64,000 bases of DNA, taken from NCBI GenBank assembly GCA_017303795.1, contig JAFLBR010000004.1:186001-250000 (forward strand), in the 5' to 3' direction. This document shows, one piece after another, positions 33,520-42,553 of the stretch (position 1 is its first letter; every line of letters begins with the position of its first letter). A model generated the notes under the pieces. It was not told where the DNA came from and did not search any database. It was given only the letters and a program-made list of their open reading frames with translations. Made by a program: the position numbers and the translations under genes. This stretch comes from Cytophagales bacterium. Lineage in GTDB: Bacteria; Bacteroidota; Bacteroidia; Cytophagales; Cyclobacteriaceae.

Positions 33520-34878
33520 ATGATTAAAGATTACATCCAATCCCACCAGCAACGTTTTTTAGATGAACTATTTGGGTTGCTGCGCATTCCATCTGTTAGT
33601 GCCGACAGTCGCCATAAGGGCGATGTGCGCAAAGCGGCCGAGTACGTGGTTCAAAAATTAAAAGATGCTGGTGCCGATAAAGCCGAGCTTTGCGAAACCG
33701 CGGGCCACCCGATTGTATATGGCGAAAAGTTAGTTAACCCCACGCTGCCAACGGTGTTGGTCTATGGTCATTACGATGTACAGCCTCCCGATCCGCTTGA
33801 CTTATGGACTTCGCCTCCATTCGAGCCAGTAGTGAAAGACGGAAAAATTTATGCGCGAGGTTCATGCGATGACAAAGGACAGTTTTACATGCACATCAAA
33901 GCGTTTGAAGCAATGATGAAGCTGAACCAGCTTACCTGCAACATCAAGTTTATGATTGAAGGTGAAGAAGAGGTGGGCTCTGATAATCTGGGCACGTTCG
34001 TAAAAGAAAATCGCGCCAAGCTAAAAGCCGATGTTATTCTGATTTCGGATACTTCACTTATCTCGTTAGATACTCCGTCTATCACTGTTGGCTTACGCGG
34101 ATTGAGTTACATGGAAGTAGAAGTTACTGGCCCCAATCGCGATCTGCACTCAGGCGTTTATGGTGGTGCCGTGGCAAACCCCATAAATATTTTAAGCAAG
34201 ATGATTGCTTCGCTGCACGATGAGAACGGTCATATCACCATTCCGGAATTTTATGATAAAGTAGCTGAGCTAACCGCAACGGAACGTGAAGCCCTGAACC
34301 TCGCGCCTTTCAATTTAGATAAGTACAAACAAGAACTTGGTATTGCCGAGATACAAGGCGAGAAAGGTTATACCACTTTGGAGCGAACCGGCATTCGCCC
34401 AACATTAGATTGCAATGGGATCTGGGGTGGTTATACAGGCGAAGGCGCTAAAACTGTTTTGCCTTCTAAAGCTTACGCGAAAATTTCTATGCGCCTGGTG
34501 CCTAACCAAAATAACCACGAGATAACGGAGTTGTTCACCAAACATTTTAATGCTATCGCGCCTAAATCGGTAAAAGTAAAAGTTACCGCGCTGCATGGTG
34601 GCGAACCAGCCGTAACCCCAACCGACTCGAAAGCCTATGCTGCGGCCAGCAAGGCTTTTGAAGAAGTATGGGGCAAGTCACCCATACCTACACGCGATGG
34701 CGGAAGTATTCCCATTGTTTCATTATTCAAAAAAGAGTTGGGATTAGATACGGTGTTGATGGGCTTTGGTTTGGATAGCGATGCTATTCACTCGCCCAAC
34801 GAACACTATGGTATTAAAAACTTTTTACTGGGTATTGAAACGATCTTTGTGTTCTATAAACATTATAGTGCGAAGTAG
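33520..34878 (+). CDS. M20 family dipeptidase
   Basis: 452 residues, cytoplasmic metallopeptidase (M20A/carnosinase-like). Metal ligands: VLVYGHYDVQPPDP (His, Asp), the bridging Asp in YARGSCDDKGQFYMH, and the Glu cluster MIEGEEEVGSDN. The dimerisation domain has NRDLHSGVYGGAVANPINIL, and C-terminal DGGSIPIV and the H of DAIHSPNEHYGIKNF complete the site. It cleaves dipeptides or small acylated amino acids. It is a single gene, with a bidirectional terminator at 34893. Confidence 0.94.
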   Translation: MIKDYIQSHQQRFLDELFGLLRIPSVSADSRHKGDVRKAAEYVVQKLKDAGADKAELCETAGHPIVYGEKLVNPTLPTVLVYGHYDVQPPDPLDLWTSPPFEPVVKDGKIYARGSCDDKGQFYMHIKAFEAMMKLNQLTCNIKFMIEGEEEVGSDNLGTFVKENRAKLKADVILISDTSLISLDTPSITVGLRGLSYMEVEVTGPNRDLHSGVYGGAVANPINILSKMIASLHDENGHITIPEFYDKVAELTATEREALNLAPFNLDKYKQELGIAEIQGEKGYTTLERTGIRPTLDCNGIWGGYTGEGAKTVLPSKAYAKISMRLVPNQNNHEITELFTKHFNAIAPKSVKVKVTALHGGEPAVTPTDSKAYAAASKAFEEVWGKSPIPTRDGGSIPIVSLFKKELGLDTVLMGFGLDSDAIHSPNEHYGIKNFLLGIETIFVFYKHYSAK

Positions 34879-34892
34879 AACACGCTAAGATA

Positions 34893-34933
34893 AAAGAGGC
34901 TGTCTCAAAAGGGAGACAGCCTCTTTTTTATTC
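34893..34933. terminator. Strong bidirectional terminator
   Basis: A 14-base perfect stem (AAAGAGGCTGTCTC at 34893-34906 and its complement at 34913-34926) with loop AAAAGG. T-runs lie on both sides. It serves the M20 and sortilin-like genes, which are convergent. Confidence 0.92.
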
Positions 34934-34946
34934 CATAAATTTCGGT

Positions 34947-37900
34947 TTACTGTTCTTTGATAAACTCATCAAACGATTTTACAATCACAGGCTCAAGTTT
35001 ATTCTTACTCATGCCCTCGGTAAGTTTGGTCATGTGTTTATCTTTTACTTTCTTAAAATCTGATTTGGCAGTAATGAATCTGGCTTGAATAGCTTCCATG
35101 TTTTTCATTTCTGCCCCAGATGGTTTGTAGAATGTTCCCGCTACTTTAGCGTAAAGTTCCGCCATGTCTTCACGTAACTGAGGTTCGCCCATACCTACAT
35201 AATTATCACCAGTGGTTACCAGCAATGTTTCCTTCAATTTTGTTAAGTCTGCAAGAATTGGCGCTACGGATTTTGCGCTTGCGGGATTTTTTGCTTTAAG
35301 GTTTTCTGCTGCTTTTATAGTTTCATCAACCTCATACACCAGATAGGCGAGCTCTTGTGTCATATCAAACAGTTTTTTAGCTGTTTCCTCATTTAATTTG
35401 CGGTCGGCCAGGGGAATGGTTGAGGTCGGATCATATTGAACTTCAAATTCATTGATAAACGTTTCCTTTCCTTTTTGAATAACGGCCCTATATTTTCCTG
35501 CTGGAACACGCAAAGGAGTGAAGCCACCAAAAACAAAAGTTTTACCTGCAGCCACTTTAGGTGGTTTAATATTGTATGGCCAATTAATAATGTTTATTCC
35601 TTTCGATTTACCTGGATCAAGGTCTGTGATTTTATTTCCATTCATGTCCTGAATTTCGAGTGTCATTTTTCCTAAGGTGTGGCGCTTCTTCAAATGATAA
35701 ACAACCTTAGCCGCCCGGCTTGCATTATTGCCAACAAACTGGGTCTCTGTACTTGTGCTTCCAAATCCATTTGACTCTGGGATAATGGCCGGTTTAGTCG
35801 TGAAGAAATGTAAATCTTTAGCAAGCGTTTCATCATTTAATTGACGTAATGGACTAATATCATCTATAATAATCACACCACGCCCATGTGTACCCAATAC
35901 CAGATCGTTTGTCTTTTTCTGAAGATCAATAAAGTGAACCGATACTGAAGGCATGTTGTTAGTAAATTTCATCCAGCTTTTGCCCCCATCAATGGTGATG
36001 TACAATCCAAACTCTGTTCCTAAGAAAAGCAGATTCTCATTCTCATAATCTTCCTGAATGTTGCGTACAAAACTGGTAACATCCGGGCTGATAACCGATT
36101 TCCACGTGACACCAAAATCGGTAGTCTTATAAGCGTACGCAGCCATGTCACCTTTCTGGTAACCTGTAAACACTGCATAGGCATTACCCTTGCCAAACTT
36201 ACTTGCTTCAATATGCCAGCATGAAGTGTTTTTAGGCAAGCCCGGAATATTGGCCACAACATTGGTCCACGTTTTGCCGCCATCTTTAGTTACTTGCACA
36301 TTACCATCATCGGTACCTGCCCATACAATATTTTCATCCAAAGGTGATTCTGCGATTGTAAAAACCGTGCAATGATTTTCTGCCCCTGAATTATCGCGTG
36401 AAAGCCCGCCCGATTTTCCTTGTTCTGTTTTTATTGGATCGTTGGTGGTAAGATCGGGAGAAATTTTTTCCCAGGATTCACCCATGTCTTCAGATCGGTG
36501 TACAAACTGACTTCCTATGTAAAATCGATCAGGCTTAAACGCACTTGTAGCCATCGGTGTATTCCAATTAAATCGTAACTTAGGATCGCCTTTCACGGCA
36601 AGCGGTTGAATAGTTTTTGCCTGATCTTTGGCAGGATCGTAGCGCCAAACATTTTCGGCTCCTTGCATTTCGGAATAAATAAGTTTTTTAGTTGGGTGCG
36701 GAAGCACACGATATCCATCGCCTACACCAATTCGAACCCAATCACGAGCCTCCACTCCACCTGGTGATGAAGACGGTCCATACCAACTGCCGTTGTCTTG
36801 TAATCCTCCGTAAACATTATAAGGTTCTTCATTATCTACACTAACCTGATAGAATTGTGATACCGGAATGTTTTCAACCATTTCGAAAGTAGTACCCCCA
36901 TCCCACGAACGATACACACCACCATCCGTACCTGAATACATGCGATCTGAATTTTTGATATCAAAAACTACGTCATGAATATCCGAGTGCATAAGTCCAA
37001 GTGTCTTGAAAGTTTTTCCGCCATCACGAGATATTGAACCCGACAATCCTCCTTTTGCTATTACATCCGGATTTTTGGGGTCTACTACAATGCGCGAGAA
37101 ATAAAATGGCCGCACCACTATTTCAAAATCATTGTTAAGCTGCTTCCAATTTGCACCACCATCGTCACTGCGATATAATCCTTTGTCCTTATCTTGTTCT
37201 GACTCTACAACAGCATACAAGATGTTTGTATTGGAAGGTGCTGTAGCAATTGCAAATCTTCCAAGCTTACCTGATGGAAATCCTTTATGAATTTTATTCC
37301 AGGTTTTGCCGCCATCAATCGATTTATAGAGCGCGCTATTATTACCTCCTGAATTAAAGTTCCAACCGCTTCTGCGGAATTCCCAAAATGCCGCATATAA
37401 AATGTTCGGATTATTGGGATCAAGAATTAGATCGCTACAGCCTGTTGTTTTGTCTACATATAAAATCTTATTCCAGGTTTTGCCGCCATCGGTAGTTTTA
37501 TATAAACCACGGTCTTCGCTATCACTCCACAAAGCGCCCAGAACGGCAACATACACTTCATCTGGGTTTTTAGGGTTAACCTGAATGCCAGCAATGCGCT
37601 CTGATTTTTCGAGGCCCATTTTTTGCCAGTTTGTACCTCCATCAACGGTTTTATAAATACCATCACCTACTGACACACTATTGCGCGTCCAGGTTTCACC
37701 AGTACCAGCCCACACCACATTATCTGGGTTAGAGGGGTCAATTGCAACCGCTCCTATGGATTGGCAGTGATCATCAAAAATCGAATTGAATGTTGCACCG
37801 CCATTACTACTTTTCCAAACCCCACCGCCAGCGGTACCTGCATAGATTACCCGGTCGTTGGCTGGATGAAGTTCGAGATCGGCAATACGTCCGCTCATAA

Positions 37901-38027
37901 GAGCTGGGCCAATGTGGCGTGCATTCATGTCGCCAAATAATTCCTTACCGCGACTTACTGCATCTTGCGCAACTGCGCAGATGGATGTAAATATCAAGCA
38001 GTAGATTAGTAGAAGATTTTTTTTCAT
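34947..38027 (-). CDS. Exported sortilin/VPS10-type BNR-repeat glycosyl hydrolase-like protein
   Basis: 1026 residues from ATG 38027, with a signal peptide (MKKNLLLIYCLIFTSICAVA); the frame extends 12 codons upstream but that leader is unlikely. The body is two beta-propellers of BNR (S-x-D-x-G-x-x-W) repeats, for example TSSNGGATFNSI-like units, TVDGGTNWQKMGLEKS and TKDGGKTWTNVVANIPG. The C-terminal 250 residues are a non-propeller domain with helical tail (ETLLVTTGDNYVGMGEPQLR). It likely binds or cuts glycans or proteins at the cell surface; the function is not fixed by sequence. A hairpin terminator of the upstream gene lies before it. Confidence 0.9.
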   Translation of the reverse strand: MKKNLLLIYCLIFTSICAVAQDAVSRGKELFGDMNARHIGPALMSGRIADLELHPANDRVIYAGTAGGGVWKSSNGGATFNSIFDDHCQSIGAVAIDPSNPDNVVWAGTGETWTRNSVSVGDGIYKTVDGGTNWQKMGLEKSERIAGIQVNPKNPDEVYVAVLGALWSDSEDRGLYKTTDGGKTWNKILYVDKTTGCSDLILDPNNPNILYAAFWEFRRSGWNFNSGGNNSALYKSIDGGKTWNKIHKGFPSGKLGRFAIATAPSNTNILYAVVESEQDKDKGLYRSDDGGANWKQLNNDFEIVVRPFYFSRIVVDPKNPDVIAKGGLSGSISRDGGKTFKTLGLMHSDIHDVVFDIKNSDRMYSGTDGGVYRSWDGGTTFEMVENIPVSQFYQVSVDNEEPYNVYGGLQDNGSWYGPSSSPGGVEARDWVRIGVGDGYRVLPHPTKKLIYSEMQGAENVWRYDPAKDQAKTIQPLAVKGDPKLRFNWNTPMATSAFKPDRFYIGSQFVHRSEDMGESWEKISPDLTTNDPIKTEQGKSGGLSRDNSGAENHCTVFTIAESPLDENIVWAGTDDGNVQVTKDGGKTWTNVVANIPGLPKNTSCWHIEASKFGKGNAYAVFTGYQKGDMAAYAYKTTDFGVTWKSVISPDVTSFVRNIQEDYENENLLFLGTEFGLYITIDGGKSWMKFTNNMPSVSVHFIDLQKKTNDLVLGTHGRGVIIIDDISPLRQLNDETLAKDLHFFTTKPAIIPESNGFGSTSTETQFVGNNASRAAKVVYHLKKRHTLGKMTLEIQDMNGNKITDLDPGKSKGINIINWPYNIKPPKVAAGKTFVFGGFTPLRVPAGKYRAVIQKGKETFINEFEVQYDPTSTIPLADRKLNEETAKKLFDMTQELAYLVYEVDETIKAAENLKAKNPASAKSVAPILADLTKLKETLLVTTGDNYVGMGEPQLREDMAELYAKVAGTFYKPSGAEMKNMEAIQARFITAKSDFKKVKDKHMTKLTEGMSKNKLEPVIVKSFDEFIKEQ

Positions 38028-38045
38028 ACAGTTTCTTTTTGAGCA

Positions 38046-38086
38046 TAAAAAATACTTCAACATCAGAAGTTCTTTTGTTGAAGTAT
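38046..38086 (-). terminator. Terminator between the lipoprotein-sorting-like gene and the sortilin-like gene
   Basis: Perfect 11-base arms ATACTTCAACA (38052-38062) and TGTTGAAGTAT (38076-38086) with a 13-base loop, followed on the minus strand by TTTTTT. It is 19 bases after the stop of the upstream gene. Confidence 0.75.
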
Positions 38087-38104
38087 CTCAAATAATCGTT
38101 TGAT

Positions 38105-38857
38105 TTAGTTTCCGGTAGGAAAAGCAAATGACGCTGCCTCTACCTTGGGATTAAGTTCAATAGATGTGAATGTAATTGTTTGGCCTCCGGGTTGGCCTTT
38201 CGCGCCTGCAGTCATTGAGAATGGAAACAAAAGTCCATCCACTTCCTGATAATCACTCATCTTAGCCTGAGAAACCATTCCTTTTCCTGGGCCAGATTTT
38301 ACTTCTACTTCTATTAAAATTGGTACAAAGTCGGCCGCATCAAAGTAATAGAACTCTACATTTTCGGTTTCCTTGCCATCAACCAGAATTGGTTTTTTGG
38401 TTAGTTTAATCTTAAGGGTCTCGGAGCCATCAACGGTCTCCTTTCCAAGAAGCTCTACCTTAAAACCTTTCTTTTGATAATCTAAAAATGGACTTGGAAA
38501 ATCTGTTGCCAGATTTTTTTTGAAATTCTCTGTCGTTTCCGCATCACTTTTTTCAGCTTTCATTGTCATTTGGTTTGTTCCCCATAAGGTGGTTCCATCA
38601 AATACCTCCTGATAAAATTGCATCCCTTGAAAAGTGGCGTAAGAAAGTTGACGACCATCTTTTAGTTCGATTATGCTGAGCGGAAGCTCCATGCCCTGCA
38701 TATTAATTTTAGCCGTCATCTTTACTCCTTGAATGGCGGCCCATTTTGCTTTTCCACCAGTATTTTCAAGGTAATTGTTAATGATTTCGTCTGCTGTTTG
38801 GGCTTGCGTAGAAAGGCCCGCAAAAAGGATAAACAATAATAGTAATACTCGTTTCAT
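38105..38857 (-). CDS. Exported outer-membrane lipoprotein-sorting-like protein
   Basis: 250 residues from ATG 38857; an upstream open stretch to 38905 is not used because this ATG gives a clean signal peptide (MKRVLLLLFILFAGLSTQAQ). The sequence is LolA/LolB-like: TADEIINNYLENTGGKAKWA at the start, then long antiparallel strands (GVKMTAKINMQGMELPLSII, KGFKVELLGKETVDGSETLK), and the VEFYYFDAADFVPILIEVEV, DYQEVDGLLFPFSMT pattern typical of this family. It is periplasmic. It may carry lipid or lipoprotein cargo or have another role. Confidence 0.83.
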   Translation of the reverse strand: MKRVLLLLFILFAGLSTQAQTADEIINNYLENTGGKAKWAAIQGVKMTAKINMQGMELPLSIIELKDGRQLSYATFQGMQFYQEVFDGTTLWGTNQMTMKAEKSDAETTENFKKNLATDFPSPFLDYQKKGFKVELLGKETVDGSETLKIKLTKKPILVDGKETENVEFYYFDAADFVPILIEVEVKSGPGKGMVSQAKMSDYQEVDGLLFPFSMTAGAKGQPGGQTITFTSIELNPKVEAASFAFPTGN

Positions 38858-39017
38858 AGTTTGTTTTTTTAGGTTGTTCATGGTCTCACACGTTGTATAA
38901 AGCAATTAGTTGCTTCTTAATTCTTAAAATTACGGGAATTTGTTGTGTTAAAAACCCGTTAATCTGTAGTATTTGTGTTCTGCTGGTGCGGGGCTCGCTT
39001 TAAGTTTGTCAATTCTT

Positions 39018-41036
39018 ATGAAAAACCTGCTTTTACTTCTTTTTGTCGCTTCCCTTTCCTGCTCTCAGGCCCAGGTTCTACAACCAGCCAAGTGGAGTTA
39101 TTCCACATCGGTTACCGAAGCCAACGTAGGCGATGAGGTAGAGTTGATCTTTAAAGCCACTATCGACAAAAACTGGTACCTCTATTCTTCCGAGTTTCCT
39201 TGCGAGGACGGCCCCATAAAAACAGCTTTCAACCTTGTACCCCACGCCAGTTATCAATTGGTTGGAAGTGTTGTACCTGTTAAGCCAATTGATAAGTATG
39301 ATGAGATTTTTGAGTGCGATGTGAAAATCTTTAAGCAGACCGGTGAGTTCCGTCAGAAGATAAAAATTCTGGCTGCGCCATTAAAACTTACCGGTGAATC
39401 TGATTACCAGGTTTGTTCGGACTTAACCGGTCAATGCATTTCAAGTGCCGATGATTTTTCGTTTGATGTTAGGGTGAGTGGCGGAGGAAACTCCAATCAA
39501 AATGAAGATTCGCTCCAACAGCCTTTTGATATTGCTACACCCGTTGAGGAAACCAATGGGCCGATACTGGATTCTACTTTAGTGCAAGACGATGCACAAG
39601 GAAAATCGCTTTGGGGATTTTTGCTTATTTCTTTTCTGGCCGGGCTTGCCGCGTTGCTTACTCCGTGCGTATTCCCCATGATTCCCATGACGGTGAGTTT
39701 CTTTACTGGTCGCGGTACAAAGTTTCAGGCATTGATGTATGGCTTCTTCATCATTTTGATCTATTCCCTTATTGGTGCAGCGCTTGCTCCGCTTATGGGG
39801 CCCGAAACCGCCAATCATTTATCAACCGAGTGGATTCCTAATCTTATCTTTTTTACGGTGTTTATTGTATTCGGTCTTTCCTTCCTGGGCTTGTTCGAAA
39901 TAACATTACCCGGAAGCTTGATCAACAAAGTAGATCAACAAGCAGAAAAGGGTGGGTTGATTGGCGTGTTCTTCATGGCTTTCACCTTAGTGCTTGTGTC
40001 ATTCAGTTGCACTGGTCCTATTGTAGGAAGTATTCTGGTGTCATCTGCCGGTGGCGAATTTTTAAAACCTATTCTGGGCATGTTTGCTTTTGCGGCTGCC
40101 TTCGCCATTCCTTTTACATTGTTTGCATTCTTTCCGGGTTGGTTAAAATCATTACCTAAATCGGGCGGCTGGTTGAATACCGTAAAAGTGGTTTTGGGCT
40201 TTGTTGAAATTGCTTTGGCCTTTAAATTTTTGAGTATTGCTGATCAGGCTTTTCATTGGGGAATTCTCGATCGCGAAATCAACATCGCCATCTGGATTGT
40301 AATTGCGCTTTTAATTGGAGTTTACTTAATGAAGGGCTTCCGCATGCCGGGCGATACCGGTAAAGATGCAGAAGATAAAACCGTAAGTGTGTTTCGGCTT
40401 TCATTGGCCATGATTGTTTTTGTATTTGTGGTTTACCTGATACCCGGCATGTGGGGTGCACCATTAAAAGCGTTGGCTGGTTATTTACCGCCTATGTACA
40501 CGCACGATTTTAATGTGTTGAGTGCTACCTCATCTTCAGAAAAACCCAATGCCATTTGCGATGAGCCCAAGTATGCCGACTTCCTCCACCTGCCGCATGG
40601 CTTAAGCGGATACTATGATTACAATCAGGCAATAGCTTGCGCCCGTCAACAAAACAAGCCGTTGTTTATCGACTTCACTGGCCACGGTTGTACAAACTGT
40701 CGCGAGATGGAAGCGAATGTGTGGAGCGACCCGAAAGTATTACAACGCTTGCGCGATGATTATGTAGTAGTGGCTCTTTATGTGGATGATAAAACAGAAT
40801 TACCCGAAAGCGAATGGTACACGTCTTCGTACGACAACAAAGTGAAGAAGACTATCGGCAAACAAAATGCTGATTTGCAAATTGCAAAGCTGAACAACAA
40901 TGCACAGCCATTCTATGTACTGTTGGGTAAAGATGAGCGCGTGCTTGTAACACCTTACGGCTATAACCTGAGTGCCGATAAGTTCGCTGCGTTTTTAGAT
41001 GCGGGTAAGAAAAAGTACAAGGAGTTGTATCCTTAA
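39018..41036 (+). CDS. dsbD: Thiol:disulfide interchange protein DsbD
   Basis: 672 residues from ATG 39018, a better start than an upstream in-frame one because it yields a signal peptide ending SCSQAQ. The N-terminal DsbDalpha-like immunoglobulin domain (about 20-165) has DEVELIFKATIDKNWYLYSS. The DsbDbeta membrane core (about 200-480, eight helices) contains AALLTPCVFPMIPMTVSFFT, and the C-terminal thioredoxin domain has DFTGHGCTNCREMEANVWSD with the CxxC pair. It passes electrons from cytoplasmic thioredoxin to periplasmic proteins. It is a single gene here. Confidence 0.94.
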   Translation: MKNLLLLLFVASLSCSQAQVLQPAKWSYSTSVTEANVGDEVELIFKATIDKNWYLYSSEFPCEDGPIKTAFNLVPHASYQLVGSVVPVKPIDKYDEIFECDVKIFKQTGEFRQKIKILAAPLKLTGESDYQVCSDLTGQCISSADDFSFDVRVSGGGNSNQNEDSLQQPFDIATPVEETNGPILDSTLVQDDAQGKSLWGFLLISFLAGLAALLTPCVFPMIPMTVSFFTGRGTKFQALMYGFFIILIYSLIGAALAPLMGPETANHLSTEWIPNLIFFTVFIVFGLSFLGLFEITLPGSLINKVDQQAEKGGLIGVFFMAFTLVLVSFSCTGPIVGSILVSSAGGEFLKPILGMFAFAAAFAIPFTLFAFFPGWLKSLPKSGGWLNTVKVVLGFVEIALAFKFLSIADQAFHWGILDREINIAIWIVIALLIGVYLMKGFRMPGDTGKDAEDKTVSVFRLSLAMIVFVFVVYLIPGMWGAPLKALAGYLPPMYTHDFNVLSATSSSEKPNAICDEPKYADFLHLPHGLSGYYDYNQAIACARQQNKPLFIDFTGHGCTNCREMEANVWSDPKVLQRLRDDYVVVALYVDDKTELPESEWYTSSYDNKVKKTIGKQNADLQIAKLNNNAQPFYVLLGKDERVLVTPYGYNLSADKFAAFLDAGKKKYKELYP

Positions 41037-41058
41037 GTTTGGTTCACATTCAAAACAC

Positions 41059-41089
41059 TTGTCCCAAACCTATTCTCTGCCTATCTTTG
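41059..41089 (+). promoter_or_regulatory. Predicted promoter of the M23 peptidase gene
   Basis: TTG at 41059-41061, 20 bases, TATCTTTG at 41082-41089, an exact TAnnTTTG. Predicted transcription start is near 41095, with a leader of about 60 bases. A second, weaker candidate is TTTTG (41101) then TAAACTTG (41124). Confidence 0.48.
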
Positions 41090-41157
41090 ATCTTTACTGG
41101 TTTTGGTGCCAGATTTTTTAAACTAAACTTGCGGCTTCGGGCCCTATTTTTTTAGCA

Positions 41158-42477
41158 ATGATGTTTTTCCAAAACGTATGGGTTAAGCGTATTTCCATTG
41201 GTATAGGCGCAATGGGTATTGTGATCGGATTGTTTTTTCTGATTGATAGCCGCACTTCCTGGTTCTCACAAGCTGGCGATTATGCTGCCGAAGCTGATTC
41301 TGTTCAGCATGTAGAGCGGGAAATTATCTTGCCTGTTTTTATGCATGGCATGGTTGTAAACGATTTACATGTGGTGGAAGATGAGGTTAAGAAGAACCAA
41401 CGCTTTACTGATTTGTTGGGCGGCTATTATGTTTCCCCTGCAATAAAGCAACAACTCAATTTGTTACATCGCTCGGTTTATGATTTTAGAAAAATCTCAG
41501 CGCATAAAAAATATACACTATTGGTTGAGCACGATTCGCTCAAAACCGTAAAGGCGTTGGTGTATGAACCCAATGCAATCGACTATGTGGTATTTCATTT
41601 AAAAGATTCGTTGCTGGTAGAAACCTGTCAGCGTAAAGTGGACACGTTGCAACGCAGCATTTCAGGCCGCATTGAATCTACACTGTCGCACACTATAGAA
41701 GCCATGAACATCTCGCACGATCTTACCAATAAGTTTGTGGACATCTTTGCCTGGCAGGTAGATTTTCAGCGCTTGCAAAAAGGCGATCAGTTTAAAATGA
41801 TCTATGAAGAAAATCTGGTGGAAGAAAAACCAGTTGGTATAGGCCGCATACTTGGCGTTTACTTCGAACATTCCAACAACGGTTATTATGCTTTCCCATT
41901 CGATCAGGGCGATGGCCTCGATTATTTTGATGATGAAGGTAACAGTTTGCGCAAAGCATTATTAAAATACCCGATTGAGTTTACGCGTATCAGTTCGCGT
42001 TATTCCAAAAGCAGATTTCATCCGGTAGTAAAAGTTTTTCGCCCGCACCTCGGCACCGACTTCGCAGCACCAACCGGTACGCCTATTCGTTCCGTTGGCG
42101 ATGGTATTGTCGAGGAAGCGCAATACAAAACCAATAACGGTAACTATGTAAAGGTTCGGCATAACGGTACCTACACTACCGGTTATTTACACATGTCAAA
42201 AATTGCAAGCGGCATTACGCCTGGCACTCGCGTGCGTCAGGGCCAAACCATTGGCTTTGTAGGCAGTACTGGCTTAGCCACCGGGCCACATTTGTGTTAC
42301 CGTTTCTGGAAAAATGGTGTGCAGGTAGATGCACTCAATGTTGAGCTTCCGCCCTCGTTACCCGTTAAGGCCGATTATTTTCCAGCATTCGAAAAAGTTA
42401 AAACCGATCTAATACAACGGTTGCAACTCATTCCTTTTCCCGTAAGGGAAATGCAGCCTGAGGTTGCTATGCGATAA
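41158..42477 (+). CDS. M23 (LytM) family peptidase
   Basis: 439 residues. An N-terminal membrane anchor (about 10-33, ISIGIGAMGIVIGLFFLI) and a helical region precede the C-terminal LytM domain, with HLGTDFAAPTGTPIRSVGDG (H...D zinc ligands), GNYVKVRHNGTYTTGYLHMS and ATGPHLCYRFWKNG (HxH-like). Both HxxxD and HLC-type ligands are present, so it should be an active peptidoglycan endopeptidase. It cuts peptide cross-links or regulates cell-wall hydrolysis. Two ATGs (41158 and 41161) start the frame; the first is used. Confidence 0.92.
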   Translation: MMFFQNVWVKRISIGIGAMGIVIGLFFLIDSRTSWFSQAGDYAAEADSVQHVEREIILPVFMHGMVVNDLHVVEDEVKKNQRFTDLLGGYYVSPAIKQQLNLLHRSVYDFRKISAHKKYTLLVEHDSLKTVKALVYEPNAIDYVVFHLKDSLLVETCQRKVDTLQRSISGRIESTLSHTIEAMNISHDLTNKFVDIFAWQVDFQRLQKGDQFKMIYEENLVEEKPVGIGRILGVYFEHSNNGYYAFPFDQGDGLDYFDDEGNSLRKALLKYPIEFTRISSRYSKSRFHPVVKVFRPHLGTDFAAPTGTPIRSVGDGIVEEAQYKTNNGNYVKVRHNGTYTTGYLHMSKIASGITPGTRVRQGQTIGFVGSTGLATGPHLCYRFWKNGVQVDALNVELPPSLPVKADYFPAFEKVKTDLIQRLQLIPFPVREMQPEVAMR

Positions 42478-42553
42478 AGCAAATATTAATTCACACAATT
42501 TTCCTGTTACTTTTTTGTTTCTGAAGTAACTTACCATCAATTCCATTCTGGGT

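Noticed and set aside
35436..35675. Plus-strand frame inside the sortilin-like gene
   Set aside because: Antisense shadow of a well-defined BNR-repeat protein.
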